A stretch of 64,000 nucleotides of DNA, from NCBI GenBank assembly GCA_963678705.1, contig OY783203.1, positions 2,976,001-3,040,000 on the forward strand, given 5' to 3'. Origin of the DNA: Panorpa germanica (lineage: Eukaryota; Arthropoda; Insecta; Mecoptera; Panorpidae). The notes beneath the pieces were generated by a model that searched no databases, was not told the DNA's origin, and worked only from the letters and a program-made list of their open reading frames with translations. The stretch's first letter is position 1; each line of letters begins with the position of its first letter. Shown here piece by piece: positions 48,690 to 60,642 of the stretch. The translations under genes were made by a program, and so were the position numbers.

Positions 48690-48876
48690 CGTACTCATTA
48701 AGGTATTCATTACGTAGTAACGAATTTTTGAAATGGCAGCCAGATTTGCTTCGTTCCGCATCTTATTCCCGATTTTCTTCTTAAATACTTGTGTCAGCAC
48801 GGTAAACGACCGAGCAATTTGGCTGCAACTTTCCTTCAAATGAATTACGTCAACCTCGGTTTTCCGGCATGCAAAA
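48690..48876 (-). pseudogene. Probable hAT transposase C-terminal remnant
   Basis: In the minus-strand frame, SCSQIARSFTVL is followed by KIGNKMRNEANLAAISKI. The spacing resembles the hAT dimerisation region, in which a C-ER-SFS-x-L block is followed by a basic K-x-RN-x-M segment, an acidic residue and a leucine/alanine-rich helix. The glutamate of the ER pair is replaced by alanine. The frame has no ATG at its start and no BED or catalytic motifs nearby. The match is short and made by eye, so it is tentative. Confidence 0.4.
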
Positions 48877-48879
48877 CTA

Positions 48880-50105
48880 CTAATGTAATACTAAAAATAG
48901 TTTCTTGAAAAACCGATGTGTTTGTCAAAAACACATCCTATCTAATCTAATAATAATTTCATAATAATAGCAACAAAAGCATATAGCGTTGCGTTATCCT
49001 TATTACTAGTTACTTCTAATAATATCCTTGTATGTATCTAACAAAGGTTCAATTTCAAATGTCATAACCTTACAATTTCATAAGCCTCTGTATCTTTTGT
49101 AAATTGTATCTCGTATGCACTTGCAAACACAAACATAATACGAGTCCATTATTTATAGAATAAATGCATACATACATAAAACATGAAATAACAATCATAA
49201 GCTCTAGACGTCATCGTTCGAGCAAGGTCTAATGTTGACCATGCGTCCGTTTACGTATGTCCCATGGTTCAATCCCGTCACCCGCCACCCTCCTCCCCCT
49301 GACCCGATGTAACGTCCAATGGTCCTGTCCCACACCTATTTCTTTATTTTTTAACCTGCGATTGTTTTGTTACCCTGCATTAAACGTCAGTGACGGCTGG
49401 TTTTCGCTTGCAAGAAAGGGACGAGAATTTCTGCAAAATATGTAATAATTATTCAAAAATATGATCATACACTTTTAATGTCTTATTATTAGTTTAAGAA
49501 TTTAGTCATTTCTTAGTAGGGAATAATGAGGCGAACTCTCAATGTAATCAACTATAATGTACTACTGTCTAGCTACTCCGTATGAACCATAATATGTTCC
49601 ATATTATCTTAAGAAATATATTACGATCACACAAACAACATCAATACAAATTTGTCTTCGAATTTTTCACTTAACCTATGAAACATATGCGAGTCGGAGA
49701 ATGATGGAGACAACTTACTCTTTCTGTTATCTTAATTTTTGTTAAAAATATATTTTGTTTGTGTGAAAATCTGTATCTTTTACTTTCATGCTACTAAGCC
49801 ATAAGTGGTTCTCGCTTACTCATTTATTAGCTAGTGGTTAGTGAAAAATCTAGTATATGTTTTATATACATATTTAAATTTTAAGCCTTACGTAACGAGC
49901 TGTCACTGTTGAATGCAATAAACTGCTAACTTTAATCAACCAGCCATGGCTAACAACAACACAACAATCAACAAAAATGCAATAAGTTGGCACAACAAGT
50001 CAATAAAATCATAAGGGTATCTATTAATAATATATTTATACTTAACTAGTTAATATTTACAAAAGGTTTAGTTCTAAACAAAAGTTTAATTTTTTTTCTT
50101 TCAGG
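48880..50105. other. Gene-free stretch
   Basis: AT-rich apart from a C-rich patch at 49265-49330 (CCCGCCACCCTCCTCCCCCT). No coding or repeat assignment is made. Confidence 0.4.
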
Positions 50106-50107
50106 TT

Positions 50108-50745
50108 GAACTTTTTTTTATTTATTTATTTATATTATTGTACAACATATTAAGTTTATTGTGTATAAATTTGAAGTCGATTGCAGTAAAACTGTCGGAG
50201 ATATAGTTTTAAGTCTTCACCTCTCTGGTCTGTTTGCGTGTTACTTTGAAACTTTTAAATGCGGTTTCTCACACTTAGCTTTTTCAGAGTTGGTGCCCTC
50301 TCTAGCTCTAAATCTACTGGACCGATTCTTTTGAAATTTTGCACACTCTTTCTTTACATAAATGCCGAGGTAACGCTGTTGAGTTTTTTTTTAATTTTTT
50401 GATTTTAACGTATTTTAAAATAACAAAGTTTCTGATTTTTTTTATGAAAAATCGGTATTTTGACTTTTAAGTGCGACAAACTCGACAGCGCTACCTGCAA
50501 AAACTTATCAACTAATGAAATCATTTTGGTGTTTCGATTTCAAACAATCCAGTGATGAGTTATGAGTGGCACAGAAATCTTACTTTTTTTTGAGACGTCT
50601 GCGGAGATTCACTGTCAATGCCTCATTTCTTGATATTTATTTATGAAAATTTCACAAAATATTCTTCAAAAGTCATTTTATCATGTAGTAATTATAGAAA
50701 TAATTATATATTAACTGTGTCGTCAAAAACAATATCGAAAATATA
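50108..50745 (-). repeat. Unclassified about 640-bp repeat (family H), full copy, inverted
   Basis: It is the reverse complement of 59358-60000 over its whole length. It includes TTGAAGTCGATTGCAGTAAA, TCTCTGGTCTGTTTGCGTG and the ATCTCCGCAGACGTC block (as complement). An internal inverted repeat, AGGTAACGCTGTTGAG with CTCGACAGCGCTACCT, bounds 50368-50496. Confidence 0.8.
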
Positions 50746-50749
50746 CCCC

Positions 50750-51990
50750 CCTCTCTCCCCCTGAAGTCAATGTCAATGTATTGCATTGTTGCAGCGTGTA
50801 TTGATTGTAAGGTCAGTTAGAAATCCGTTTGTAGGTCAAGTAGGTTAGCAAAGGTAACAGACGTCAGGTAAGCTGTTACAAAATAGGCCCCTTAATTTTA
50901 AACGAATTGAAAACATTTGCAATAATGTTGTTTTTTGGTGAATACGAGGCTTAATTTAAGAGCGTTATTCAAATATTGAATGACCTTATGAGTTTAATGC
51001 CTTAGATTTTCAATGGCATAACCATAACACATCTGCGAACTTCAGACCCCCGCCTGTACTGCGACCGCAACCGCGACGTGGCCAATACTCAGAATAGAAT
51101 GCACCAGTCAAATCCGGTCGAATCATTCCAATTTAGATATTTCAAAACAAGTATATACTTGCACAATGTACGAGTATATTGTACATGCACATCTACAAAA
51201 CACCAAACATGATAAAGACATAATACAATTCAAGTGGAGTTACTGAACTAACATAAAAACAATTTTGTTGAAAAAAATAAGCACGTTCCACGAAAATATA
51301 TTTATATTTACGGCAGTAGATATAAATAAATATAAATTATTATTCCTTATTTTCAAATTTATCTTAGTCATTGTTTTATGTACTTTTTAGCAAATTATTT
51401 TGTTGAAACGATCGTAAACACTTAATTGCACCATGCAATGGAAAATAGTTAATTTTGAATGACTATCTCGCATAAACGACTTAATAAATATTTGTTAGGT
51501 ATGATTAGGGTGTACTGATTGATAACCCATATGATAAAGCAATGTAGATATTTCCGAGTAAAATTTTACTCTGGATGTTGTAAGAAACCCGATATATATA
51601 GTATAGTGTAGTATAGTGTGTAAGGTTAATGATAAGATTCTAGTTGAGAAGGTAACGCTGATGTCTGACGAGGGCCTTATTGGATTTTACCAGATAAAGT
51701 TCTAGACAGGAACCTATTAGGGTTCTAGTCGGCACAACCTTGTCAGGTTCTAAACTAGGGTAAAATTTATTACTACAGTTTAGAATAAATTGGGAATTGA
51801 ACAGGAATGATAGCAGCCTTTTAGTAAGTTGCATTCTGAAGATATTCTAAGCTCTATTACTTTTAAACGAAATAAATATCTTTCAAAAATGTGTACGTGT
51901 TTGTTATATACATATGTACATTGTATGTACGTAATATCTCTAAAGATCTGTAAGCAATTGTACGAGTATTATCATTGCATGCATTCATTA
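50750..51990. other. Gene-free stretch
   Basis: No gene is visible. A 64-codon minus frame at 51640-51834 reads LEPDKVVPTRTLIGSCLEL, which I could not match to a family. Confidence 0.35.
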
Positions 51991-52190
51991 TCAGGTGATT
52001 GTCACTTCGCAGCGTCTGCAAACAGGCGTCGGCTGCGGGTTCGGCACCGCTCATCACTGAGTTGTCTCCATGGCAGCACCTTACCACCGCGTGGCATAAG
52101 CCGTACGTAGATGCAATACAGTATGTTTACACACGACACGACAAAGGCTTAATATTTACCGGTAAGGATAGGTTAGGTTTCTCGGGTATG
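51990..52190 (+). promoter_or_regulatory. GC-richer patch with possible splice donor
   Basis: A less AT-rich stretch ends near TTTACCG|GTAAGGATAG at about 52161, a strong donor-like sequence. Frames across it lack an ATG start and any recognisable domain. It could be a non-coding first exon, but there is no supporting acceptor. Confidence 0.25.
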
Positions 52191-52551
52191 TTTTTTAATG
52201 ATAAAAATGTCTCATAATATATTTTTTACTTTTGTTAATATTAATTATTAACAAACAACAACGTTTTAAATATAAAATTGAAAACACTTGTCGAGAGTGC
52301 CGTGTCGAGTGCGAATGATGAGGTCGGTGGGGATGGGAGTGGGGGGTAGGAGTTGAAGATTCTGTTTGTGATGACGGATTCAAATGTTGGATATTGTTTT
52401 TAACAAGACAATATGTTCTGCGTATCAATGTTTTTATCATTTTTAGTATTCTTTGTTTACGTGGATAGTGCAATCGGCTGATGAATGCAGAATTAGCTAA
52501 ATCTTTATTATACATAATGATTATAAATATAGAGGCGCATTAAAGAATGAT

Positions 52552-52664
52552 GTTACTCCTACCGACCTACTATTATTGGCAATTTATATGGTATCCAACC
52601 CTAAGTTACAGCAATCCGGATTAGGTTCAGGCCGGAAATAGCCCGATATTAAATATGTATTTTG
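52552..52664. mobile_element. SINE family 1, rearranged tail pieces
   Basis: CTACCGACCTACTATTATTG matches the family complement, while GGCCGGAAATAGCCCGATAT followed by TAAAT is in plus orientation. Two tail pieces thus lie in inverted arrangement. Confidence 0.45.
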
Positions 52665-52912
52665 TTATTTAAATATTATCATTTTTCTTTTACTATACGT
52701 ACGTTTATTCTTTCTTGCCATTGTGGTTATAACCTAATCAAGTTGATGCATATAAACAAAATAATTATAAAGGAAATGAATAAACAAAATCCGGATTTTT
52801 GTTGTTATTAATATTTACTAGTTATTAAAGAATGCGTCAGAAACGAACTTTCTATGAGCTACAAATGTTTACGTCAATATACAAAACAGAATTTTTCTTA
52901 TTTAATTTATCC

Positions 52913-52995
52913 CATCACCGACGACCTCCTATTATCAGTTTTTGTGGTGTCGTGGCCTCATAGATGTAAACTACACCACTACCTAATAAGTTTTT
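52913..52995 (-). mobile_element. SINE family 1, middle fragment
   Basis: The plus strand shows CATCACCGACGACCTCCTAT, GTGGTGTCGTGGCCTCATAG and ACTACACCACTACCTAATAA, the complement of the 3' half of the family. Confidence 0.7.
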
Positions 52996-53069
52996 TATTA
53001 TATTGTAAAAGTTATATTGTAGAAAAAGTTATGTAAAAATATGTGAGGTTTTGGTAAATACAAAAACTC

Positions 53070-53081
53070 ATGCTAAGAAAT
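53070..53081 (+). repeat. Target-site duplication, left copy
   Basis: ATGCTAAGAAAT here is repeated at 53649-53660, bracketing the Jockey insertion. Confidence 0.88.
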
Positions 53082-53648
53082 TTTTTTTTTTTATTTTGCA
53101 ACATACATAATTTGCAATCTATATATATAAATATATAATATATATAAAAATGACATGCGAGCTTGCCATCCATCGATGACTCACCCTTTGACTAAACCTA
53201 TTACATTAATATTTAGTACATATGGAACCTATTCTACACCATATTTGGTAGGTCAATTGGATTTTTACGTTTCAGTCGTCTAATCGGTTTATGCTGGAAT
53301 AGTTGTACAACTGTTTCATTTGGATGAACTTCTAATCTTTTTACGTATTTCTTGCTGCTATCCTTAATTTCACTTCTTATATATGGAACCCCAAGATCTT
53401 GATGTGTTAACCAGTTTGGAACGAATCGCGGCACGTTAAGGATTTGCTTTAACAGTTTATTTTGAAACCTTTGTAGGATTCCTATATTAGAATTGCTGGC
53501 ACTGCCCCATAACTCTATCCCATATGTCCATATTGGCTTCAGTATGACCTTGTATAACAGTAGTTTATTACTGATTGATAACTGAGACTTCCAGCCCAGG
53601 AGCCAGTACATATCTCTTCTTTTACCTTCTAACTGCAACCGTTTCTTA
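53082..53648 (-). mobile_element. 5'-truncated Jockey-clade LINE
   Basis: A 567-bp insertion sits between perfect 12-bp target duplications. On the minus strand it starts within the C-terminal part of the reverse-transcriptase protein, continues through a stop and a short 3' UTR, and ends in a poly-A tail (T-run at 53081-53092 on the plus strand). All features of target-primed reverse transcription are present. Confidence 0.9.
53234..53647 (-). pseudogene. Jockey LINE reverse-transcriptase C-terminal fragment
   Basis: The frame reads MYWLLGWKSQLSISNKLLLY, then ILKPIWTYGIELWG, SNIGILQRFQNKLLKQILN, LTHQDLGVPY, and ends RLKRKNPIDLP before the stop. This is the thumb and C-terminal region of Jockey-clade reverse transcriptases, matching in order and spacing. 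The catalytic YADD core and the endonuclease lie upstream and are lost by 5' truncation. The frame is intact over all 138 codons, indicating recent insertion. Without a start or catalytic core it is a dead fragment. Confidence 0.88.
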
Positions 53649-53660
53649 ATGCTAAGAAAT
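53649..53660 (+). repeat. Target-site duplication, right copy
   Basis: ATGCTAAGAAAT, identical to 53070-53081. Confidence 0.88.
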
Positions 53661-53849
53661 AAAAATATTACTTTAAAAAATAACTGATAGAAAATTATCT
53701 TGCAGTGCTATATCTTACCACAAGTTAATACTTTTCTACCTGGATACATGAATTCTTTGTTATGCGTTTAGCGGATTGTTTATGTCTAAAAAAATACTTG
53801 ATAAAAAACAATGACTGAAGATGATTTCCAAGAAAGTACGTTCGATTTT

Positions 53850-53878
53850 GGTAGTCCGACGTTAAATAATAAAAAATT
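53850..53878 (+). mobile_element. SINE family 1, tail end
   Basis: GGTAGTCCGACGTTAAATAA followed by TAAAA is the extreme 3' end of the family. It lies tail-to-tail with the copy that follows. Confidence 0.5.
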
Positions 53879-53884
53879 ATAGTT

Positions 53885-54250
53885 TTAATTACGTAAATTC
53901 ATTTAACGTCGACCTATTTCCGATGCTGTCCTATCACCAACGACGACGAACGTGTCGGGACCTCATATATATCTACAAACCGGTGCCTAATAAGTCTGGA
54001 GACAAGTATCAAACGCCGTACTGTCGTAATTAAATGTACGTAATCCTTCTTTAACAATTTTTGATAAATTATCTCGTAATTTTTTCTAAGATATGAAATA
54101 AGAAGGCATCCATAAATTATGTCACTGATATTTCATGGTTTTTTAATCATATACGAGTATGTACATAATCAATTTAACTTACTTAGAACAAACCTAACCT
54201 AGAAAATATTATTTTGGTCGGGGAATCAGTGCTCATGTCTACTTTGTATT
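53885..54250 (-). mobile_element. SINE family 1, in two pieces
   Basis: 53885-54000 shows the complement of the tail: CATTTAACGTCGACCTATTT, CCGATGCTG, TCCTATCACCAACGACG, GGGACCTCATATATAT. Near 54170-54250, AACAAACCTAACCTAGAAAA and GGTCGGGGAATC resemble the body and head. The sequence between is unrelated. Confidence 0.6.
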
Positions 54251-54259
54251 ACAATCCCT

Positions 54260-56130
54260 TTTTCCATAAATTTTGAATAAATTATATTTTAGTTTAACTA
54301 TAAATAGTATTCTATAAGCTTCAATATTATGTTTAACAAATAATAATTAAATAATTTAATTGTTTCTAATGATTGTACATTAATTGTAATCAATATTATA
54401 AAATATTTTCCAAGAAGTGAATAAATATTCGTAATAACATTGGATTGTTTTAACGATTGCAATAAAACAAAAAAAATATATATATATGTATGAAATTGGT
54501 TGAATAAAAATAAATAAATATTTGTTTAAACAAAAGCTGTAGATAATTATAGAATTATTACACAGAAGCAGCAAAGCAGGCAGACACGTAAATACACAAA
54601 ACACACATTCTTTGTTGCGATGAACAATGTCATTTAAAACGTACTTCGTAAAATATTGTTGAGTACTGGGTGCATCAAAATTTCATATTCACAGCCTATA
54701 TTTGCAAATACTAATTCGTACGTTTGAATTAGCTATTCGTGAGGTAACTGCAAGACATTTTATATATGAGAAGTGGAAAATGAACCTTGGAATTAGCTTG
54801 TGGTAAACTAGCAAGTCAGAAAGTTCAGTCAAAGACAATTTTCTACCTTTCTGGTTACGATTATATTCTTCTTAATAACGTTATTTGAAATACGTTTTAA
54901 GTCCGTGATTTTGATGCACCCTGTACTAATTCTATAGCTCTCTAACAATGTAAGTATATCGTATTGGTATATAAAATGCACCAATATTAACATATTCATA
55001 TTTTATGAGCATATTTGTATTTGGTATGATTAAAAACATATATGACGAAATTTATTCATGTGACAAGTCTGCAGACTGCTGATAACATCGACAATGAAAT
55101 AATAATTGCATGGTTGTATAACGTTGGGTATTGCGCTAAAACTAACTTTGTACGAATGTTATAGAACATTCTTAGTCAATCTTCAAACAAGAATTGAGAG
55201 CGGGGACACCCCAAGTGCGGTAGAACTGAACTGAGTTTGGAATATATTCAAGTAAAAGTAAAATGTACTTAAAAGAAACCAAAGAGGTTAGTTTTTATTA
55301 CAGCACTTCAGACAAAAAAATTAAATTCAAAATGAAAGAAAAAGCATGCGTCACATGCAGCAATCGCAACAGTTTCGTGTGTGCAGCAGAGTGACGAAAG
55401 AAACAAACCCAATAATTGTTTACTTGTTCCTCTTGTCATTACAGATATCGCACTCCTTTGTTCTTTAGGAATAGGATTTCGCATTTGTCAGCATCATGAA
55501 TAATATGAGAAGGCAGCAGTCACAGTTGCAGTTGCAAGATATGAATACGCGTATATCTGATGATTCTGTTGGACGACAAATAACGCTATTTGTATAATTA
55601 TTATGTACATAACACATGTATACAAGTCTGTATAAATACATCATGCAATAATATACAATATACACTGTTATATTATTAGATAGGAGCAAATAAAAACAGC
55701 TTGAGTATGTCTGACACTCCAGCCCATGCAAAATCGTAAACATGAAAATTATATTTATGAAGAATTTAAAAAAATTAAATTAAATTCATCCGAAACTGAG
55801 CCCACTTGTAGTATTTACATCGAACGCAGAAGACAAAAATATCTATACTAACAGATGGAACAATGGAATGAAACAAATTGCGTTCAACACAAATTAATAA
55901 AATCATAATCCTAACTCATCTTGACTCTAATATAGCTAAACTTACATAGAGGTCCATTCACTGCTTGTGTTTGATATTTTTTATACGCTGTGCACTTCAT
56001 GCTGTCTAAAATCAATTATATATTAATATTGCTGGCATTAGGGTATATTACATGGTGCGTCCTGTCACCACCCGCAATGGACGACGCTCGATTCAACAAT
56101 TTTTAATATTTTTATTATTCAACAATGTTA
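54260..56130. other. Gene-free stretch
   Basis: AT-rich with short chance frames. No gene, RNA gene or assignable repeat is seen. Confidence 0.4.
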
Positions 56131-56134
56131 ATAT

Positions 56135-56305
56135 TATTTATGGTGTCGTGGACTCATATACCGCTGTGTCATAACCTTTATGATTATGAAGACATAATTC
56201 AATTAATTGTGTTAACAAAACCCTATATTATCTATGTAGCAATGAGCCGGGAATCGAACCCTGAGTCACAGCAGTCAGTCTGTCAGTGTACAGTTACTGT
56301 AAAAT
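56135..56305 (-). mobile_element. SINE family 1, head and body
   Basis: The plus strand shows ATGGTGTCGTGGACTCATAT, TAACCTTTATGATTATGAAG, CAATTAATTGTGTTAACAAA and GGGAATCGAACCCTGAGTCA with CAGCAGTCAGT, the complement of the 5' two-thirds of the family. The B-box is intact. Confidence 0.75.
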
Positions 56306-56309
56306 GAGA

Positions 56310-58360
56310 AAAAGACAAATTTACTTGTTTATAATATAATTAATTATTTTCAATTGGTATTGTTTTAAATAAAGTTGCAAGTATGAGTAATTTAATTGTA
56401 TACCATATATAAATAGCAGTTAAAAAATTGTTAATAAAATATGTGTGATGCGATCAGAAATAATGACATGCTTGCAGTGTAAAACGCAATACATATGTAC
56501 GTATAAAATCATTCATTCAATGTTCATTTTTACATATGCAAAAGAAAATTCGCTTCTTCTATTGTGTTTTTTCCCATGAAAAGCAAAAAAAGTATACTAA
56601 TTATAAATAATTTCTTTTGAAATCATAACCTCTAATTTAAAAACCAAATTATCCCATAAAATTTTGAATGATATCATTTTTACTACATAACAATTACATA
56701 AATCAGAATCATATTAGTATGTGCATACGAGTATATTACAATAATGTACATAGAAGATAAAATTTGTAAAATGTATGTAGTAAACTTCAATTAAAAAGTT
56801 AAAGTATTTAAAACTAAAGCCTAAACACTATGCTTCCCCCCCTCTCTTTCCGGTTCATAATCTGTTTTTGCTTTTTCCGAGGATTAGATCTGAATGCACT
56901 AGGTCTTTGTTTTGCGCTGTCGCCAGGAGTCAGGCTAAACCAGCACCTCCCTTCTCCCCCTCACCGCACCGTGCGCTCAACAGTGTGTTTTATAAATTGT
57001 CATGACGTATGCTCGTATTTGCGATTCCCGAGGTGACCTTGCTTTGTCACTGACCCGGCCTAAGTCTCGCTAATACGCCAAATATGTTTCGCTCATATAC
57101 GTTACATTGCATGCAAACAAAACACACACTCATACACATATGCACATACACAGTTATATACATTCTTAAATGTCTGTTACATTCGGAGCTGACTGCACAT
57201 TTTTATACACTGCTAAAATTTGATAACAATTTTTTTTTAAATATATTCGTTTTTGTTTGTTATGTTTTTATGCAATATTTATTTTGTAATAGGTGATTAT
57301 TAGTTAACACTTTAATTTATTTATGATTATTTCTATTTCTATTGATTTGCTAATTTTTTACATTCAAGAGATATGTATATATGTATGTATGTACGTATTC
57401 AGTAAGACTTATTATCTTCTTTAACAAATTTCTTGAGCTTAAATATAATCTTACTAACAACAAGTAAATGTACTCACAAGAACTGACCTACGTCTAAAAT
57501 ATGTGATGAAATAAAAAATATGTTGTTATTATGTTTTCGGGTATTTTTAAATAAACTGTAATATGAAAATGTCACATTAGATTTACTCAAGCAATGCCCT
57601 CTTCAAAAACAAGTTTGTACTAATGATGCTTTCGGTTTGTTTCATTTCGTCATTCTGTTGCATACACAAAATCGTTAATGTATAAAACGCATTCTTTTTT
57701 GCTTCTAGACTGATGTGCAGTGCATCTGCATACGGCTGTAGCAAACAAATCTCATGGTTTTTTTCAGCAGAAAAACTAATATTTTGGAACATCTTCAATT
57801 AAACTGCTCTATTTCTTATTTCTATAGAGGTTGATTACTCGAGGCTCACTGCCACCGCTAATATTATAATATTGTGCAATAATAATTTTATTGTAAAATA
57901 AAATAAGTATACAAGCGGATTTATACAGAAACTACATGTTTGTATGGACGAGTGTGTGTGTGTACTTTAAAGGTATGATTAATATGAAGTAAGACTGAGT
58001 ATATAAACCTAGAATACCAAACTACAAAACAGTGAAGTGTCACGGTCAAAGTTCAAGGTCATATGTCACTATGTGGTCACGAGTCCGAGTCCTGTTGCTG
58101 TTGTGTTTTTAATCGTATTGAAGTATTGAGTCTAGCTCCATGAGTGGTTTATTTTATTACTAATTGAATTGTGTTCAAATTAGAGAAATTATGCAAAATA
58201 CAAGAGTAATCGAAACTATTTCGTAGAAGAGTTAAATTTCGCATATTTTATAATGAGGATATGTGAATCATTCAATAAACAGTCGTTTATTTGTCAGTGT
58301 TAGATTCAATTGCTACAAATCAAAATGAGACTAATAATTATGCCTATCTTTACAGAAATA
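56310..58360. other. Mostly featureless stretch
   Basis: A C-rich and then less AT-rich patch at 56830-57060 resembles the other GC-richer patches but shows no gene. A 71-codon minus frame at 57583-57798 is protein-like in composition but unrecognised. A short GT repeat lies at 57953-57962. Confidence 0.35.
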
Positions 58361-58722
58361 CAGTGCCGCATTAAACCAGTGAGGGGCCTGTAGCAAAACA
58401 TTTATTGTAATTTTATTATATTTGCAGCTGTTTTAGGGGCCCGGGGTAAGTTCGCAAATTAGACGCCCTGGGTAAATAATGAAACATCTTTTTATGAAGC
58501 CCCCACTCACACGCTTTATAAATATGTTTTCAATAAAATAGTTTGATTTATGCATTCTACTCACGGTAAACTAAAATTACGTTTTCTCCAAAGAAGATAT
58601 TTTACATTTTTAACTATATACATAGTTCATATAACTATTAATACAGTTACAATATTAAATTGAAATAAGCATTTGAAATGGAACATAAAGAAATACGATC
58701 TTATACCTATAAGGCCATGGAA

Positions 58723-58744
58723 ATAAGGATAAGGATAAGGATAA
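58723..58744 (+). repeat. GGATAA hexanucleotide repeat
   Basis: About four copies of ATAAGG/GGATAA in tandem. Confidence 0.85.
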
Positions 58745-59357
58745 TGAAAGAAACAAAAATCTAATAGTTATTTCATATAACTCCTTTAACGTAAATAAGT
58801 ATTGTTTATAAGGACCCCTTTGTTCGGGGGCCCCTATTTTTGCCACAGCCTTATTACGTCTCTGCGAGTGTTTGTGCATTACCCTTCCAATTTATAAAAT
58901 TGCAGTTTATGCTCTTAAATTTTGTAGTAATATAAGTGTATTTTATTTCAACACAAAAATAATATAACTGAACATTTTGTGTTCTAGGCGTTATGTGGCT
59001 AATGCTGCACTGCAGAAATAGCATTTATAATTATAATATCGAAACTAGCCAAGATACCGGGGAATTCCATGCGGTCTGTCAACTCATAATAAAAAACATT
59101 AATTAGAAAAATTAAACTAATGCGTAGTAGGTAAATGTTATATAGTGCATCTACGCATAATACATGCCTTGTGTGAATATTTATTGTAAATATGTTATTT
59201 TGAGAAAAGTTATCTATATCGACATTAAGGCAAAAATATCTTTGTAAGAATAAATGCTTTTTTAATGCTCATCGTTTTAAAGTGAAATTTAGACACTTTA
59301 TGTACTAGGTAAAACACATTAAGGGGGAGGTAAGGTCAAAGCGAAAACAAAAGAAGC

Positions 59358-60000
59358 ATATTTTCGATAATGTTTTTTGACGACACAGTTAATATACATA
59401 TAATTATTTCTATAATTACTACATGATAAAATGACATTTGAAGAATACTTAGTGAAATTTTCATAAATAAATGTCAGGAAATGACGCCTTGAAAGCGAAT
59501 CTCCGCAGACGTCACAAAAAAAAAGTAACATTGCGGTGCCACTCATAACTTATCACTGAATTTTCTAAAATTGAAAAACCAAAATGATTTCATTAGTTAA
59601 TAAGTTTCTGCAGGTAACGCTGTCGGGTTTTTCTTTTTTTTTTTATTGATTTTTCAATTTTTTACAGCACTTAAAAGTCAAAATACCGATTTTACATGAA
59701 AAAATCAGAAAGTTTGTTATTTTAAAATATGTTTAAATAAAAAAAAAACTCGAAAAATTACCTCGGCATTTATGTAAAGAAAGAATGCAACATTTCAAAA
59801 GAATCGGTCTAGTAGATTTTGAGTTAGAGATGGAAAAAGTTAAGTGTGAGAAACCGCATTTAAAAGTTTCAAAGTAACACGAAAACAGACCAGAGAGGTG
59901 AAGACTTAAAACTCTATATCTCCGACAGATTTACTGCAATCGACTTCAAATTTTCACACAATAAACTTAATATGTTGTACAATAATATAAATAAATAAAA
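59358..60000 (+). repeat. Unclassified about 640-bp repeat (family H), full copy
   Basis: It is collinear with 50108-50745 (inverted) and with 20372-20690. It runs from CGATAATGTTTTTTGACGAC to ATGTTGTACAATAATATAAA. It holds the internal inverted repeat at 59612-59763. No terminal repeats, poly-A tail or conserved frame define its class. Confidence 0.8.
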
Positions 60001-60642
60001 GAAAATGAAAAAAAAAAGTTGAAACCTTATAATAAAGTTGAAATTTACCTCGCAACTACGTAACAAATGAAATTCGTTTTTTACTATTCTAAACATACAA
60101 AAACTTTGGAGTGCATGCACACTGCACAGGCATATCTCATAGCTTATAGTTTATAGCTCAGCATGATTAACGAGATGAGATAAATGCATTGCTCTCGGCA
60201 CACAACTCTCGACTCTCTATGTACAATGTACACGCAAGTATACATTTATTAAGATTGATAAACAAAATCATTTACAAGTTTAACATGGCGAACAAGCATT
60301 CAGTGACCTTCAGCACAAATATTTATGATGTATCTATATCTATTGCACGGGTACTTGATAACAAATATTTATCAAACAAAGAATAATTCTTATTCGTTGT
60401 TTCTGATAGCCGCTCGCGTTTTGTCATTGATAATATAAAACGTTTTTAAAAAATAAACACATAATATGTAACATATCAGACAACGTGTAATATTGTCACG
60501 TATCTATTATTGTAAATGAAGGATTATTTTTGTATAATGTTTAGTTGTTATATCAAATAAATAAACAAAGAGAAGTAAGAAAGAATCTCTGTGTTATAAG
60601 GCATTTGCAACCGCTTATATTATAGATTAAACGCTGACGCTG

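Noticed and set aside
57583..57798. 71-codon minus-strand frame
   Set aside because: Protein-like composition, but no motif, no start context and no neighbouring support. Such lengths are expected by chance.
58361..58500. Possible hAT-type left end (CAGTGCCGCATTAAACC)
   Set aside because: The terminus is suggestive, but no matching right end or 8-bp duplication was found.
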